From JAJEFO01 sp965209045 (lineage in GTDB: Bacteria; Pseudomonadota; Alphaproteobacteria; Rhodobacterales; Rhodobacteraceae): a stretch of 64,000 nt of DNA. Shown here piece after piece: positions 1 through 9,011 of the stretch. Location: the NCBI GenBank assembly GCA_965209045.1, contig CBDBPW010000002.1, positions 682,001 to 746,000 on the forward strand, given 5' to 3'. A program made the translations under genes and the position numbers. The stretch's first letter is position 1; every line of letters begins with the position of its first letter. The notes under the pieces were generated by a model. It was given only the letters and a program-made list of their open reading frames with translations, searched no databases and had not been told where the DNA came from.

Positions 1-523
1 TGATCGGGGCGTTTCCCATCAAGGCTGCCACTGGCGCGACATCAATGGTGGCGGACATGACCAGGAGAATCAGGTCTTGCCGAAGTGCCGTGCGACACTC
101 GAGCGCCAGCGCGAGGCCCAGATCCGCATTGAGCGATCGCTCATGAAATTCGTCGAAAACCAGGGCCCCAATCCCCTCGAGGCGGGGGTCCGACTGGATC
201 ATGCGGGTCAGGATGCCTTCGGTGACCACCTCGATCCTGGTCGCCTTCGAGACACGCGTCTCGCCTCGAACGCGAAAGCCGACAGTCTGGCCGACACTCT
301 CGGAGAGCGCCGCCGCCATGGTTCGCGCCGCAGCGCGGGTTGCCAGCCGTCTCGGCTCGAGCATGACGATGCGACCTTGGGTCAGGCCTGATTTGAGCAG
401 GGCGAGCGGAACGCGCGTCGTCTTTCCTGCACCCGGCGGTGCACGCAGCACGGCCCGGCGCTGCCCAGCCAGCGCGTCCGTCAGCTGCTGCAACACGTCG
501 TCGATTGGAAGTCGATCGACCAT
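1..523 (-). CDS. hrpB: ATP-dependent helicase HrpB, N-terminal part (cut by window edge)
   Basis: The first 174 residues of a DEAH-type RNA/DNA helicase; the rest lies to the left of the window. Visible are motif I GAGKTT (residues 31-36) within RAPPGAGKTTRVPLAL, the Walker B/motif II DEFHERS (124-130, the DEFH variant usual in HrpB) and motif III MSAT (156-159). The ATG at 523 is the natural start because the helicase core follows immediately. HrpB is a stand-alone superfamily 2 helicase of unsettled cellular role. Its neighbour upstream is moaE on the same strand with a 149-bp gap that shows no other gene. Confidence 0.9.
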   Translation of the reverse strand, partial: MVDRLPIDDVLQQLTDALAGQRRAVLRAPPGAGKTTRVPLALLKSGLTQGRIVMLEPRRLATRAAARTMAAALSESVGQTVGFRVRGETRVSKATRIEVVTEGILTRMIQSDPRLEGIGALVFDEFHERSLNADLGLALALECRTALRQDLILLVMSATIDVAPVAALMGNAPI

Positions 524-672
524 GAGGCAGGAGTAGCGAAGCGAATCGGGATTTGAAACGCCTGTCAGCGGGTCGCGGACGCAATCGGGCTCATGCGTGG
601 CAGATGCCGTCCCGATCTCGTTGGTCGTGGCACGTCCTCACTCCAGAGGCATCCCAGGTCCCGCGCGCCCTG

Positions 673-1113
673 TCACCACCGGGCAAGCGCGTCCTCGTCC
701 TCGTCTTTGGCTGCAACCCACTTCTCTCCATCGGGACCGATTTCCTTCTTCCAGAACGGAGCGCGAGACTTCAGGTAGTCCATCAGGAACTCTGCCGCCA
801 TGAACGCGTCCGCGCGGTGAAGCGCGGCCGTGGCAACCATCATGATCTGTTCACCGGGCTCAAACCGGCCGTAGCGGTGGATGACGACGGCGCCTAGGAG
901 CGACCAACGTTCCATTGCTTCCGTGCGAATCGCCTCCACGGCCCTTTCGGTCATGGCGGGATAGTGCTCGATCTCCATGGCCGTGAGCCTTCCGCCATCA
1001 TCTCGCACCAACCCCGAAAAAGTCACTACGGCGCCGGCGCCGGAAACCGAATCTGCAAAGCGCCGGACTTCGGAACCAATGTCGAAGGGGGATGGCTGGA
1101 TTCTGACTGTCAT
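673..1113 (-). CDS. moaE: Molybdopterin synthase catalytic subunit MoaE
   Basis: 146 residues, normal family length. MoaE is the large subunit of molybdopterin synthase, which inserts two sulfurs into precursor Z (cPMP) using the thiocarboxylated C-terminus of MoaD. The conserved catalytic segment is present: a lysine near residue 115 followed by FWKKE (120-124), and the HR pair at 99-100. The start overlaps the end of moaD (4 bp), so the two subunits are translationally coupled. Last gene of the uvrC-pgsA-moaD-moaE set. The molybdopterin pathway fits with the molybdoenzyme MsrP encoded at 24.5-25.4 kb. Confidence 0.95.
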   Translation of the reverse strand: MTVRIQPSPFDIGSEVRRFADSVSGAGAVVTFSGLVRDDGGRLTAMEIEHYPAMTERAVEAIRTEAMERWSLLGAVVIHRYGRFEPGEQIMMVATAALHRADAFMAAEFLMDYLKSRAPFWKKEIGPDGEKWVAAKDEDEDALARW

Positions 1114-1358
1114 CCGCCCGTCATCGGAGGAAAGAACGCGACTTCACGCGCTCCGGCCAGCGATGCATCCAAATCTGCCATGTCCTGGTCAATCGCCACG
1201 CGAACCGAATTCATGTCAGAAAGGGCCAATGCATGCGCGTCGCTGCGAGTCCGGAGATCTTCCACCAGTTCCATGACGGTGGCGGCGTCGGTCTCGATCC
1301 TTTCTGAACGCTCCCCGACGCGTTCTCGGAGCCAAGCGAAATAGAGCACTTCAATCAT
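1110..1358 (-). CDS. moaD: Molybdopterin synthase sulfur carrier subunit MoaD
   Basis: 82-residue ubiquitin-like sulfur carrier. It begins with the typical beta strand IEVLYFAWLRERVG and ends in the diagnostic double glycine (FPPMTGG), whose carboxyl group is thiocarboxylated to donate sulfur to MoaE. It overlaps moaE downstream and pgsA upstream by 4 bp each, giving a compact operon. Nothing unusual seen. Confidence 0.95.
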   Translation of the reverse strand: MIEVLYFAWLRERVGERSERIETDAATVMELVEDLRTRSDAHALALSDMNSVRVAIDQDMADLDASLAGAREVAFFPPMTGG

Positions 1359-1978
1359 TGTCCGTCCCTCAAGTAGGGCAGCCCTTTCCGGAAATAGTCA
1401 ATTCCCGAAACGAGAGTCAGAACGGCTGCAATCCAGAGCAGTGCCACACCGGCCCACCAGGTGGCATCCATGGTCATTCGGACGAGTTGCTCTCCGTGCA
1501 GCGCGGCGCCTCCGGCTCCGCCTAGAAACATGTGATAGAAGGCCCCGGAGGCAAACAGAATCGCAATTGCGATCATCTGCGCCGCCGTCTTCAGCTTTGC
1601 GACCCATGTGACAGTGAGCGCTCCGGCCGCGTGACCAAGGAACTCCCGCAGCCCCGAAACGAAAATCTCCCGGAACACGATCGCGGTTGCAGGCAGCAGG
1701 ATCCAGGCATTCAGGCCGGACTGCGCGGTGATCACCAGAAGCGCGATGACGACCATGGCCTTGTCGGCTATCGGGTCGAGCATGGATCCGAATCTGGTTT
1801 CCTGCATCCAGCGCCGGGCAAGGTAGCCGTCAATGAAGTCGGTGACAGCAGCGCCCACAAAGAGAAAGAAAGCGAGCCAGTCCGCCCACGGACGCGCAAA
1901 ATACAGGAACATCACGCCGACTCCAGGGGCCGCCAGGAGCCGAAGCAACGTCAGCACGTTCGGGATCGTAAAGGTCAT
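1355..1978 (-). CDS. pgsA: CDP-diacylglycerol--glycerol-3-phosphate 3-phosphatidyltransferase
   Basis: 207-residue integral membrane enzyme that makes phosphatidylglycerol phosphate, the committed step to phosphatidylglycerol and cardiolipin. The CDP-alcohol phosphatidyltransferase signature is intact: DGYLARR, then G, then LDPIADK in the spacing DG-x2-AR-x8-G-x3-D-x3-D. Several hydrophobic helices surround it. I prefer the ATG at 1978 (MTFTIPNVLT) over a TTG two codons upstream. It follows uvrC by about 90 bp and overlaps moaD. Confidence 0.93.
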   Translation of the reverse strand: MTFTIPNVLTLLRLLAAPGVGVMFLYFARPWADWLAFFLFVGAAVTDFIDGYLARRWMQETRFGSMLDPIADKAMVVIALLVITAQSGLNAWILLPATAIVFREIFVSGLREFLGHAAGALTVTWVAKLKTAAQMIAIAILFASGAFYHMFLGGAGGAALHGEQLVRMTMDATWWAGVALLWIAAVLTLVSGIDYFRKGLPYLRDGQ

Positions 1979-2068
1979 GTTCAAGACTTAGTCCCACGGC
2001 ACGCGATTGGGAAGTGCCCGCATCGCACCCGTTGGGCGGACGCTGGTCCCGTCGCGGCCGGCAGCGGT

Positions 2069-3937
2069 TCAGCCCCTTTCGTGAAAGAAGTCGTAGATGG
2101 TCTCGGCCGTCCTTTCCGAAATGCCCTCGACGGCCTTGAGGTCCGCCAGTCCGGCGCGGCTCACCGCCTTTGCCGAACCGAAATGCGCCAGCAGCGCACG
2201 TTTCCTGACGGCGCCCACGCCGGGCACGTCGTCCAGAGGCGTCGCCCCGATAGCCCTTGAGCGCCTTTGCCTGTGGGCGCCGATTGCAAAACGGTGCGCC
2301 TCGTCCCGCAATCGCTGCACGAAATAGAGGACGGGATCACCGCGCCTCATTGCGAACTGCCGCGCGCCCTTGCGATGAAACTCTTCCTTGCCCGCATTCC
2401 GGTCGACACCCTTTGCGATCCCCACCACGGGCATGTCGTCGACACCTAGCTCCGCCAGGGCATCGTGAACAGCGCTCACCTGCCCATCGCCTCCGTCAAT
2501 CAGGAGGAGGTCCGGCCAGGCATCCGTCCTCCGGTCAGGATCCTCCTTGAGAAGCCGCTTGAAACGACGGGTCAGCACCTCGCGCATCATTGCGAAGTCA
2601 TCCCCAGGCGCCAGCTCGGAATCCTTGATGTTGAACTTGCGAAACTGGCTCCGAAGGAACCCTTCCTTGCCCGCGACGATCATGCTGCCGACAGCATGCG
2701 CACCCTGCGTGTGGCTGTTGTCGTAGACCTCGATGCGCTGCAGATCGACATCAAGGTCAAGGGCAATCGCGAGACCCCTCAGGAGCCTCGCCTGGGTGGC
2801 GGATTCGGACATCGTGCGGGCCAGGCTCTCGCGGGCGTTCCGCAACGCGCCAGCCACAAGCTCCTTCTTCTCGCCGCGTTGCGGGACGGATATCACGACC
2901 TTTCGACCCGCCTTTTCCGACAACGCGGCCGCCATCAGATCCGCATCCTCGATGCCGTCGGACAGCAGGATCAGGCGGGGCGGCTCCTTCTTGTCATAGA
3001 ACTGGCCGACAAAGGCCTGCATGATCTCCGCTGCCCCGGCTCCGGACCCAGTGCGCGGATAGAAGTCGCTGTTGCCCCAGTTCTGGTTCGCGCGAATGAA
3101 GAAGACCTGAACGCAAGCCTGCCCGCCCTCGACGTGAAGCGCAATGACATCCGCCTCGACCACTCCCGCCGGGTTCACGGCCTGGCTGCCCTGCACGAAG
3201 GTGAGAGCCTTCAACCGGTCACGAAGCGCGGCGGCCGTCTCGAATTCGAGCGCCTCCGACGCTGTCTGCATCTTTTCGGCGAGACGTTCCTGAACCAAGG
3301 TCGTCCGGCCCTGCAGGAACCGCTCGGCATCCCGAACGAGCGTGGAGTAGTCCCGTTCCGTGATCTTGCCCACGCAGGGCCCGCTGCACCGCTTGATCTG
3401 GTAGAGCAGGCAAGGCCGCGTGCGGCTCTCGAAAGTGGCATCCGAGCAATTCCTCAACAGGAAGACCTTCTGCAGCTGATTGATCGTCCTGTTCACGGCT
3501 CCTGCGCTGGCGAATGGTCCGTAGTAGTCGCCCTTCTCCTTTCGTGCGCCCCTGTGCTTCTTGATCTGCGGATAGGCATGATCCTTGGTCACCAGAATGT
3601 TCGGAAACGACTTGTCGTCCCGGAGCAGCACGTTGTAGCGCGGCTTGAGCTGCTTGATGAGATTCTGCTCGAGCAGCAGGGCCTCGGTCTCAGTCCGGGT
3701 CGTCAGGAACATCATCGACGCCGTCTCCCGGATCATCCGCGCAATCCGGGGCGAATGCCCGCTCGGCCGGGCATAGGACGACACCCTCGCCTTCAGGTTC
3801 CGCGCCTTTCCCACGTAGAGAACTGAACCCCTTTCGTCGAGCATCCGGTAGACTCCGGGGCTCGCATCAAGCGTCTTCAGGCTGGCCTTGATGGCTGAAT
3901 GCCCTCGAACGGGCAATGGTCTCGATCCTTCACCCAT
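2069..3937 (-). CDS. uvrC: Excinuclease ABC subunit C
   Basis: 622-residue nuclease subunit of UvrABC nucleotide excision repair, making both incisions around a lesion. The N-terminal GIY-YIG nuclease is seen as PGVYRML (27-33) and LYVGKARNLKARV (40-52). A UVR motif and a C-terminal RNase H-like endonuclease domain ending in helix-hairpin-helix repeats (DDVPGVGAVRKRALLAHFG) follow. The longer open frame upstream to 4075 contains no family sequence, so the ATG at 3937 is chosen. Upstream lies an unusually AT-rich stretch that probably holds the promoter. Confidence 0.95.
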   Translation of the reverse strand: MGEGSRPLPVRGHSAIKASLKTLDASPGVYRMLDERGSVLYVGKARNLKARVSSYARPSGHSPRIARMIRETASMMFLTTRTETEALLLEQNLIKQLKPRYNVLLRDDKSFPNILVTKDHAYPQIKKHRGARKEKGDYYGPFASAGAVNRTINQLQKVFLLRNCSDATFESRTRPCLLYQIKRCSGPCVGKITERDYSTLVRDAERFLQGRTTLVQERLAEKMQTASEALEFETAAALRDRLKALTFVQGSQAVNPAGVVEADVIALHVEGGQACVQVFFIRANQNWGNSDFYPRTGSGAGAAEIMQAFVGQFYDKKEPPRLILLSDGIEDADLMAAALSEKAGRKVVISVPQRGEKKELVAGALRNARESLARTMSESATQARLLRGLAIALDLDVDLQRIEVYDNSHTQGAHAVGSMIVAGKEGFLRSQFRKFNIKDSELAPGDDFAMMREVLTRRFKRLLKEDPDRRTDAWPDLLLIDGGDGQVSAVHDALAELGVDDMPVVGIAKGVDRNAGKEEFHRKGARQFAMRRGDPVLYFVQRLRDEAHRFAIGAHRQRRSRAIGATPLDDVPGVGAVRKRALLAHFGSAKAVSRAGLADLKAVEGISERTAETIYDFFHERG

Positions 3938-4059
3938 GGTTCCCGGACACGCTGCACAAGTTGAATTTCGAAGCAAGAAAAAAGCTGTCCACGAAACCTG
4001 GGGATATCTTTGCGGAAAACTGGCGACGGTCGAGGATTTCTCCTTGATTTCAGCACCCT

Positions 4060-4221
4060 TCGCGAAAATGCCCAAATTTTGGGCGATTTTTTAATGCCTT
4101 GATTTCAAAGGATTTTTTTGGCATCCCGTCAATACATTGATAACATTGAAGATTTTGTAACATCTGCGTTACGGCCCGTCGCCGCGGTGCACAACTCATT
4201 GCAGGTTCGGCGAGCGCCCGG
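4060..4221 (-). promoter_or_regulatory. AT-rich intergenic region upstream of uvrC
   Basis: In an otherwise GC-rich window this stretch has repeated A/T tracts (for example TTTTTTT near 4113) and several TTGA-type hexamers. On the minus strand a TTGACG at about 4130 followed by A-tracts is a candidate -35 region for uvrC. No convincing -10 was fixed and no LexA-type GTTC-N7-GTTC box was seen here. Confidence 0.35.
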
Positions 4222-5007
4222 TCAATCCGCGCCCCGTGCATCAGGCAATTCCCAAGCCAGATGCTGGCCCCCGTCCGTGCAGAGAAGCTGCCCCGTCACG
4301 CTCGGTGCATCCAGGAAGTATCCGAGCGCCCCGGTCACGTCCGCGGCATCGCTCCCCCTGTTGAGGATGGTGCTCCGGCGCTGTTTCACGAAATGCTCGC
4401 GCGATTGGCGCGCAGCTTGAAGGGTCGGCCCCGGTCCGATCGCGTTGACGCGGATGGCGGGCGCGAGCGCCAGCGCCGAAGTCCGGGTCAACGTCCAGAG
4501 CGCGGACTTGGCAATCGTGTAGGACGCGAAATGCGGCGTGAGTCTCCTTACGCGCTGATCGACGACGTTGACAATCAGCGCCAGAGCCTTGGGTTCGTTC
4601 CATTCGCCGCCGGATTCCGGTTCCGGAACCTGGTCGGCAAACGCCTGCGTCAGGACGAACGGAGCTCGGAGATTCGATTCGACGTGCCTGTCCCAACTTT
4701 CGCGCGTGCAGGTGTGGACCGTGTCGTGCTCGAAAACCGATGCTGAATTGACCAGCACGGTAAGCGGACCTCCAAGAGCCTCGACGGCCTTCGGGACCAA
4801 TTCCTGCATTTCCTCCTCGATGGTCAGATCGGCCGCCAGAACCACGGACTTCACTCCCAGCTCGCGTGCCGCGGACGCGACGGCTTCGGCTTCGTCCCGG
4901 GACCTGTGGCAATGCACCACGACATCCAGCCCGCGCTTGGCGAGGTAGAGCGCAATCGCGCGCCCAAGGCGCCTTCCCGCGCCGGTAACGAGTGCCTGAC
5001 CATTCAT
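4222..5007 (-). CDS. SDR family oxidoreductase (pteridine-reductase-like)
   Basis: 261-residue short-chain dehydrogenase/reductase. The nucleotide-binding motif is TGAGRRLGRAIA (residues 8-19), followed by an NSAS stretch replacing the usual NNAG, and the active site Y-x3-K as SYTIAKSA. The RR after TGAG and the NSAS motif resemble FolM/PTR1-type NADPH-dependent pteridine reductases, so a role in dihydrofolate or pterin reduction is possible but inferred. The ATG at 5007 overlaps the stop of the CaCA antiporter gene in an ATGA, which decides the start; the open frame further upstream is a shadow of that gene. Confidence 0.85.
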   Translation of the reverse strand: MNGQALVTGAGRRLGRAIALYLAKRGLDVVVHCHRSRDEAEAVASAARELGVKSVVLAADLTIEEEMQELVPKAVEALGGPLTVLVNSASVFEHDTVHTCTRESWDRHVESNLRAPFVLTQAFADQVPEPESGGEWNEPKALALIVNVVDQRVRRLTPHFASYTIAKSALWTLTRTSALALAPAIRVNAIGPGPTLQAARQSREHFVKQRRSTILNRGSDAADVTGALGYFLDAPSVTGQLLCTDGGQHLAWELPDARGAD

Positions 5008-5948
5008 CCGTGCTGCACCACCAGGACCACGTATATGACATACAGAACCGTGAACAGCACGCCGAAACGGCGCGTCATCTCCCACCTGCGAAAGAACACG
5101 AACGGGGCGAGCAGCACCGATGCGCCCAGCATGCACCAAAGGTCAAAGACCAGGAATTCCCACGGCACCGGAATCGTGCCGAACAGCGACGCACCCCCGG
5201 CGATCAGCAGAATGTTGAACAGGTTCGAACCAATGACGTTGCCAAGTGCCACGTCCGCGTTTCTGCGCAAGGCCGCCATGGTCGTGGTGGCAAGTTCAGG
5301 CAGCGATGTGCCAATGGCCACAATGGTCAGCCCGATTGCACTGTCCGACACGCCGAAGATACCCGCCATCTCCACCGCGGCGTCGACAAGCAGCCCGGCA
5401 CCCAAGGGAAGGCAGGCAATGCCGAGCACCAGGAAAAGAGCAATGGTCCGCAACCGCATTGGCGGCTCCGGCGCTTCGACCGGCCGAAGGCCTGCCATGC
5501 GACGATGACTGGCGGCATGCCGGACCTGGTCGGACACGACCAGGGCCAGAATCACGAGAAGTATGACGCCATGAACCCAGTTGAGTGGCCCGATCACGCA
5601 GAGCAGGAAGAACACGGCGCTCGCGCCAAGCATGGTCACATAGCTCTTCCCGCAGTCTGTTTCCTTGGTCCGCAGTCGCGAAACCAATGCGGGCACACCC
5701 AGAACCAAAAGCACGTTCGCGGTGTTTGAACCGACGACATTGCCGAGTGCGAGTCCCGGTGCGCCGTCGAGCACCGCCCGAATGGACAACAGAAGCTCCG
5801 GGGCAGATGTCCCAAGTGCGACGACAGTCAGGCTAACGACAAATGCCGGGATCCCAAGTCGAGGCGCGGCGCCAACGGCGCCGCGCACCAAAAGGTCGCC
5901 TGCCAGAAGCAGGATTGCCAGCCCGGCTGCACCAGCGATCCATACCAA
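5004..5948 (-). CDS. Calcium/sodium antiporter family (CaCA, YrbG-like)
   Basis: 314-residue inner-membrane cation exchanger. Two inverted alpha-repeats are visible: GTSAPELLLS with GNVVGSNTANVLLVLG in the first half, and GTSLPELATTT with GNVIGSNLFNILLIAG in the second. The acidic residues in the GTS-PE motifs bind cation. About ten hydrophobic segments are separated by a central basic loop, as usual. The ion (Ca2+ versus K+) cannot be told. It overlaps the downstream SDR gene and sits 3 bp after a small membrane protein gene, so the three are probably co-transcribed. Confidence 0.93.
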   Translation of the reverse strand: MVWIAGAAGLAILLLAGDLLVRGAVGAAPRLGIPAFVVSLTVVALGTSAPELLLSIRAVLDGAPGLALGNVVGSNTANVLLVLGVPALVSRLRTKETDCGKSYVTMLGASAVFFLLCVIGPLNWVHGVILLVILALVVSDQVRHAASHRRMAGLRPVEAPEPPMRLRTIALFLVLGIACLPLGAGLLVDAAVEMAGIFGVSDSAIGLTIVAIGTSLPELATTTMAALRRNADVALGNVIGSNLFNILLIAGGASLFGTIPVPWEFLVFDLWCMLGASVLLAPFVFFRRWEMTRRFGVLFTVLYVIYVVLVVQHG

Positions 5949-5951
5949 GCG

Positions 5952-6119
5952 TCAGGCCCTTCCGCAGGGGCATGGTCCCTTGCCAATCCGGTATCGCCCG
6001 CAGCCAGCGCACTTTTGCGCAAGCCGCCTCATGTTGCGTGGCACCAAGAGGCGGAGCTTCCCGAATATCGCGAGCAAGGCAATGAAGATCAAAAAGAACG
6101 TGACGATCTTCAGCATCAT
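5952..6119 (-). CDS. Small membrane protein with C-terminal zinc-ribbon-like cysteines
   Basis: 55 residues starting at the ATG-ATG pair at 6119/6116. A single N-terminal hydrophobic helix (LKIVTFFLIFIALLAIFG) is followed by a basic stretch and a cysteine cluster CAGCGRY...CPCG, which looks like a half zinc ribbon. It lies 4 bp after the S49 peptidase stop and 3 bp before the antiporter start on the same strand. The tight packing supports a real gene. The function is unknown. Confidence 0.75.
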   Translation of the reverse strand: MMLKIVTFFLIFIALLAIFGKLRLLVPRNMRRLAQKCAGCGRYRIGKGPCPCGRA

Positions 6120-6123
6120 GGGA

Positions 6124-6930
6124 TCAGACCCCGAAACGCCGGAATGCAAGACGATCCTCGACCTCGGACATCGCGTCAGCTGCAAGTGCCACGCCGAACC
6201 GGTGAAGAAACGGACGACGTCTCTCGTAAAGCTTGAGAACGACCTTTTCGCCGAAGACCTCCTTCATCTTCGGCACGAGGTGGCCGACCCCGTCGACCAG
6301 GCCTGTGGAGAGGGCCGCCGAGCCCACCCAGATGTCTCCCTTGAAGAGGTCCTCTTCCTCGTTCAGTCGCGCGCCCCGGCGTGACTTCACATGGTCGATG
6401 AATTCGGCGTGAATGTGTTCCTGCAGCACCTTCAGACGCTTGACGTCTTCCGGCTTCTCTGCTTGGAACGCGTCCAGCATGCTTTTCGTCTCGCCGGCGG
6501 TATAGACTCGGCGCTCGATCCCGTGACGCTCGATGAAATCCTTCAGGCCGAAACCAGCCGAAATGACCCCGATTGATCCAATGATCGAATGCCGGTCCAC
6601 CCAGATTTCGTCCGCCGCGCTTGCAATGTAGTATCCACCGGATGCCGCTACGTCCTCTACAAAGGCGTAGACCTTGACGCCCTTCTCCTCGGCAAGCCGG
6701 CGAATGCGCGCCGAAATCAGTGACGACTGCGCCGGGCTGCCCCCGGGCGAATTGATTGAAAGCGCCACGGCAGCAGGTTTGCCTTTTGTGAACGCCTTTT
6801 CGACCAAGCCCGCCAGGCTCGCGTCATTCAATGTGCCACGTGTTCGCGCGGCAATCACGCCGTGAAGCTTGAGCACGGACACGACAGGCCTGGATTTGAC
6901 GAATGGAATCAATCTTCTCATGGCCTCCAT
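6124..6930 (-). CDS. S49 family serine peptidase (SppA/SohB-like)
   Basis: 268-residue signal-peptide-peptidase-type protease of the short form. The nucleophile Ser97 is in VAASGGYYIAS and the general base Lys149 in AGETKSMLD, the S49 Ser-Lys dyad. SPGGS (61-65) forms the oxyanion region. There is no strong signal peptide, so membrane association is uncertain; SohB-type enzymes degrade remnant signal peptides or membrane proteins. Co-directional with the downstream small membrane protein and antiporter genes. Confidence 0.92.
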   Translation of the reverse strand: MEAMRRLIPFVKSRPVVSVLKLHGVIAARTRGTLNDASLAGLVEKAFTKGKPAAVALSINSPGGSPAQSSLISARIRRLAEEKGVKVYAFVEDVAASGGYYIASAADEIWVDRHSIIGSIGVISAGFGLKDFIERHGIERRVYTAGETKSMLDAFQAEKPEDVKRLKVLQEHIHAEFIDHVKSRRGARLNEEEDLFKGDIWVGSAALSTGLVDGVGHLVPKMKEVFGEKVVLKLYERRRPFLHRFGVALAADAMSEVEDRLAFRRFGV

Positions 6931-7086
6931 CTAGTCGCAGGAGGCGGCAGCAACAAGTCGGTATGCCCTCGCGAACCCTGTTCTGCACGGTCGATGGATC
7001 GGTCGGTGCCGTTGTCATGGCACTTCGCGGAATCGGTCGCGCCCCGTCCGGCAATCGGGCATCGGCGGAGCAACGCGGCCCTTGAG

Positions 7087-8745
7087 TCAGGACGGGTCCC
7101 GCCAACGATTGATGATCGGATATCGCCGATCCAGCCAGAAGGATCGCTCGGTCAACCGTACGCCGGGCGCCGACTGGAAGCGCTTGTACTCGGCGCGGTA
7201 CAGGAGCTGTTCCACCTGTTCAACGACCTCGCGGTCAAATCCCAGCTCCACCACATCGGCGACCGGCCATTCGTCATCGATCAGGGCCGCCAGAATCACG
7301 TCCAGTTCGGCGTATTCGGGCAGGGAATCGCTGTCCTTCTGCCCTTCCCTCAGTTCGGCCGTCGGCGGCTTCTCGATCACGACCGGCGGAATCACTGACC
7401 GGGCCGGTCCCATCATCCACGGCCTGTGGTTGGCGTTGCGCCAGCGGCAGGTCTCGAAGACCCGCGTCTTGTAAAGATCCTTGACCGGATTGTAGCCGCC
7501 GGCCATGTCGCCGTAGATCGTGGCATACCCGACGGCCGCCTCCGACTTGTTGCCCGTGGTCAGCAGCATCTCGCCAAACTTGTTCGAAAGCGCCATGAGG
7601 ATGACCCCGCGCAGCCGCGACTGGATGTTCTCTTCCGTGATGTCCGGTTCCCTGCCCTCAAAGAGCGGGGCCAGGGCCCGCACTGTCGCCTCGACCGGCG
7701 CCGCGATCGGTACAGTGTCGAGCCTGACACCCAGAGCCGCCGCCACTGCGGATGCATCTTCCTGAGACTGTCCGCTCGTGTATTCCGAAGGCATCATGAC
7801 GCAGCGCACGTTCTCCGGACCAAGGGCGTCCACGGCAATGCATGCAACGGCCGCGCTGTCGACGCCGCCGGACAAGCCGAGAAGCGCCTTCGAGAACCCT
7901 GCTTTGCGGACGTAGTCCCGGGTGGCCTCGACCATGGCGCGGTAGTCCAGTTCCCACGGGTCCGGGCACGGCGCGACCTCGCCCTTCAGCGCGCGCCAGC
8001 CGTGCCGCCCCTCCTCGAAGTCCACATGGACGACGGACTCGTCGAAGAAGGGCATCCGAACCGCCAATTCGCAGCCGGGATTCAGGACGAAGCTGCCACC
8101 GTCGAATGCCTGGTCGTCCTGACCCCCAATCATGTTGAGATAGACAAGAGGCAAGCCGGTCTCGACGACCCGCGCCGCCATGAGGTTCAGGCGGGTATCG
8201 AACTTCTCCCTGCAATAGGGCGAGCCATTCGGCACCAGGAGAATCTCTGCTCCCGATTCCGCGAGCGATTCGGGCACCTCTTCATGCCATGCATCCTCGC
8301 AGATCGGCACTCCGATGCGTACGCCCCCGAGGTCAAAGGGGCCCGCCAAGGGTCCCCGGTCAAAGACGCGGACTTCGTCGAATACCGTCTCGTTCGGAAG
8401 TTCGCGCTTGAGATTCCTGCGCACCACGCGGCCATCCTTGAAGACGTGAAAGGCGTTGTAGAGCTTCCCGTCCTGGAGCAGCGGCCCACCGATCCCGAGC
8501 GCCGGACCTTCTGCGCAGGCCGCTCGCAATGCGTCGAGGCGCGCCTCGGCGTCGCGCACAAATGATGGTCTCATCACAAGATCTTGAGTGTTGTAGCCCG
8601 TGATGAACATCTCTGTGAGCATCACTAGATCGGCACCCGCCGCGCGCCCTTGCTCCCACGCGGACTGCGCCAGCGCCGAGTTGCCTGCGAAATCCCCGAC
8701 CGTGGGGTTCATTTGCACCAGCGTCACGCGAAATCTTCTTGCCAT
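7087..8745 (-). CDS. nadE: Glutamine-dependent NAD+ synthetase
   Basis: 552 residues, two domains. The N-terminal CN-hydrolase glutaminase domain has Glu45 (LTEMFITGYN), a Lys in NLKREL and the nucleophilic Cys in VPICEDAW. The C-terminal ATP-pyrophosphatase domain has the PP-loop LGLSGGVDSAAVA. The enzyme converts deamido-NAD (NaAD) to NAD+ using glutamine nitrogen. The ATG at 8745 (MARRFRVTLVQMN) is chosen because the glutaminase fold starts there; the open frame runs 39 codons further without family sequence. Confidence 0.95.
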   Translation of the reverse strand: MARRFRVTLVQMNPTVGDFAGNSALAQSAWEQGRAAGADLVMLTEMFITGYNTQDLVMRPSFVRDAEARLDALRAACAEGPALGIGGPLLQDGKLYNAFHVFKDGRVVRRNLKRELPNETVFDEVRVFDRGPLAGPFDLGGVRIGVPICEDAWHEEVPESLAESGAEILLVPNGSPYCREKFDTRLNLMAARVVETGLPLVYLNMIGGQDDQAFDGGSFVLNPGCELAVRMPFFDESVVHVDFEEGRHGWRALKGEVAPCPDPWELDYRAMVEATRDYVRKAGFSKALLGLSGGVDSAAVACIAVDALGPENVRCVMMPSEYTSGQSQEDASAVAAALGVRLDTVPIAAPVEATVRALAPLFEGREPDITEENIQSRLRGVILMALSNKFGEMLLTTGNKSEAAVGYATIYGDMAGGYNPVKDLYKTRVFETCRWRNANHRPWMMGPARSVIPPVVIEKPPTAELREGQKDSDSLPEYAELDVILAALIDDEWPVADVVELGFDREVVEQVEQLLYRAEYKRFQSAPGVRLTERSFWLDRRYPIINRWRDPS

Positions 8746-8948
8746 GATGCGTCTCCACAGGGTCCTTCCGCAGTGCCAGGCACCGCAAACACCCCCGCTT
8801 CGCTTGCCTGGGGATCGAAAATCATGCCTTCCGGCACTAAGTCCGGCGTGAACCGGACGCAATACCCCGCCACGAGATATTGCCGAACCGTGCCGAAGAT
8901 CGAGGATTCAATGCCGGGAAAAACGTTTGCGGGCAAATGGCCTCTCAA
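8724..8948 (-). CDS. Possible small protein upstream of nadE
   Basis: An open frame of up to 74 codons (TTG start) ending 22 bp inside nadE on the same strand. It contains phrases such as GTVRQYLVAGYCVRFTPD that look more protein-like than most shadow frames, and a possible internal ATG start. I do not recognise a family. It may be a short translated leader for nadE or simply open by chance. Confidence 0.25.
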   Translation of the reverse strand: MRGHLPANVFPGIESSIFGTVRQYLVAGYCVRFTPDLVPEGMIFDPQASEAGVFAVPGTAEGPCGDASWQEDFA

Positions 8949-9011
8949 CTAGTCTTTCCAGCACGTGGCAGGCCGCCGTGCATCGGGCAGGTGGCGCGAC
9001 TGAGGTGCACC

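Noticed and set aside
2465..3826. 453-codon plus-strand open frame
   Set aside because: Antisense shadow of uvrC.
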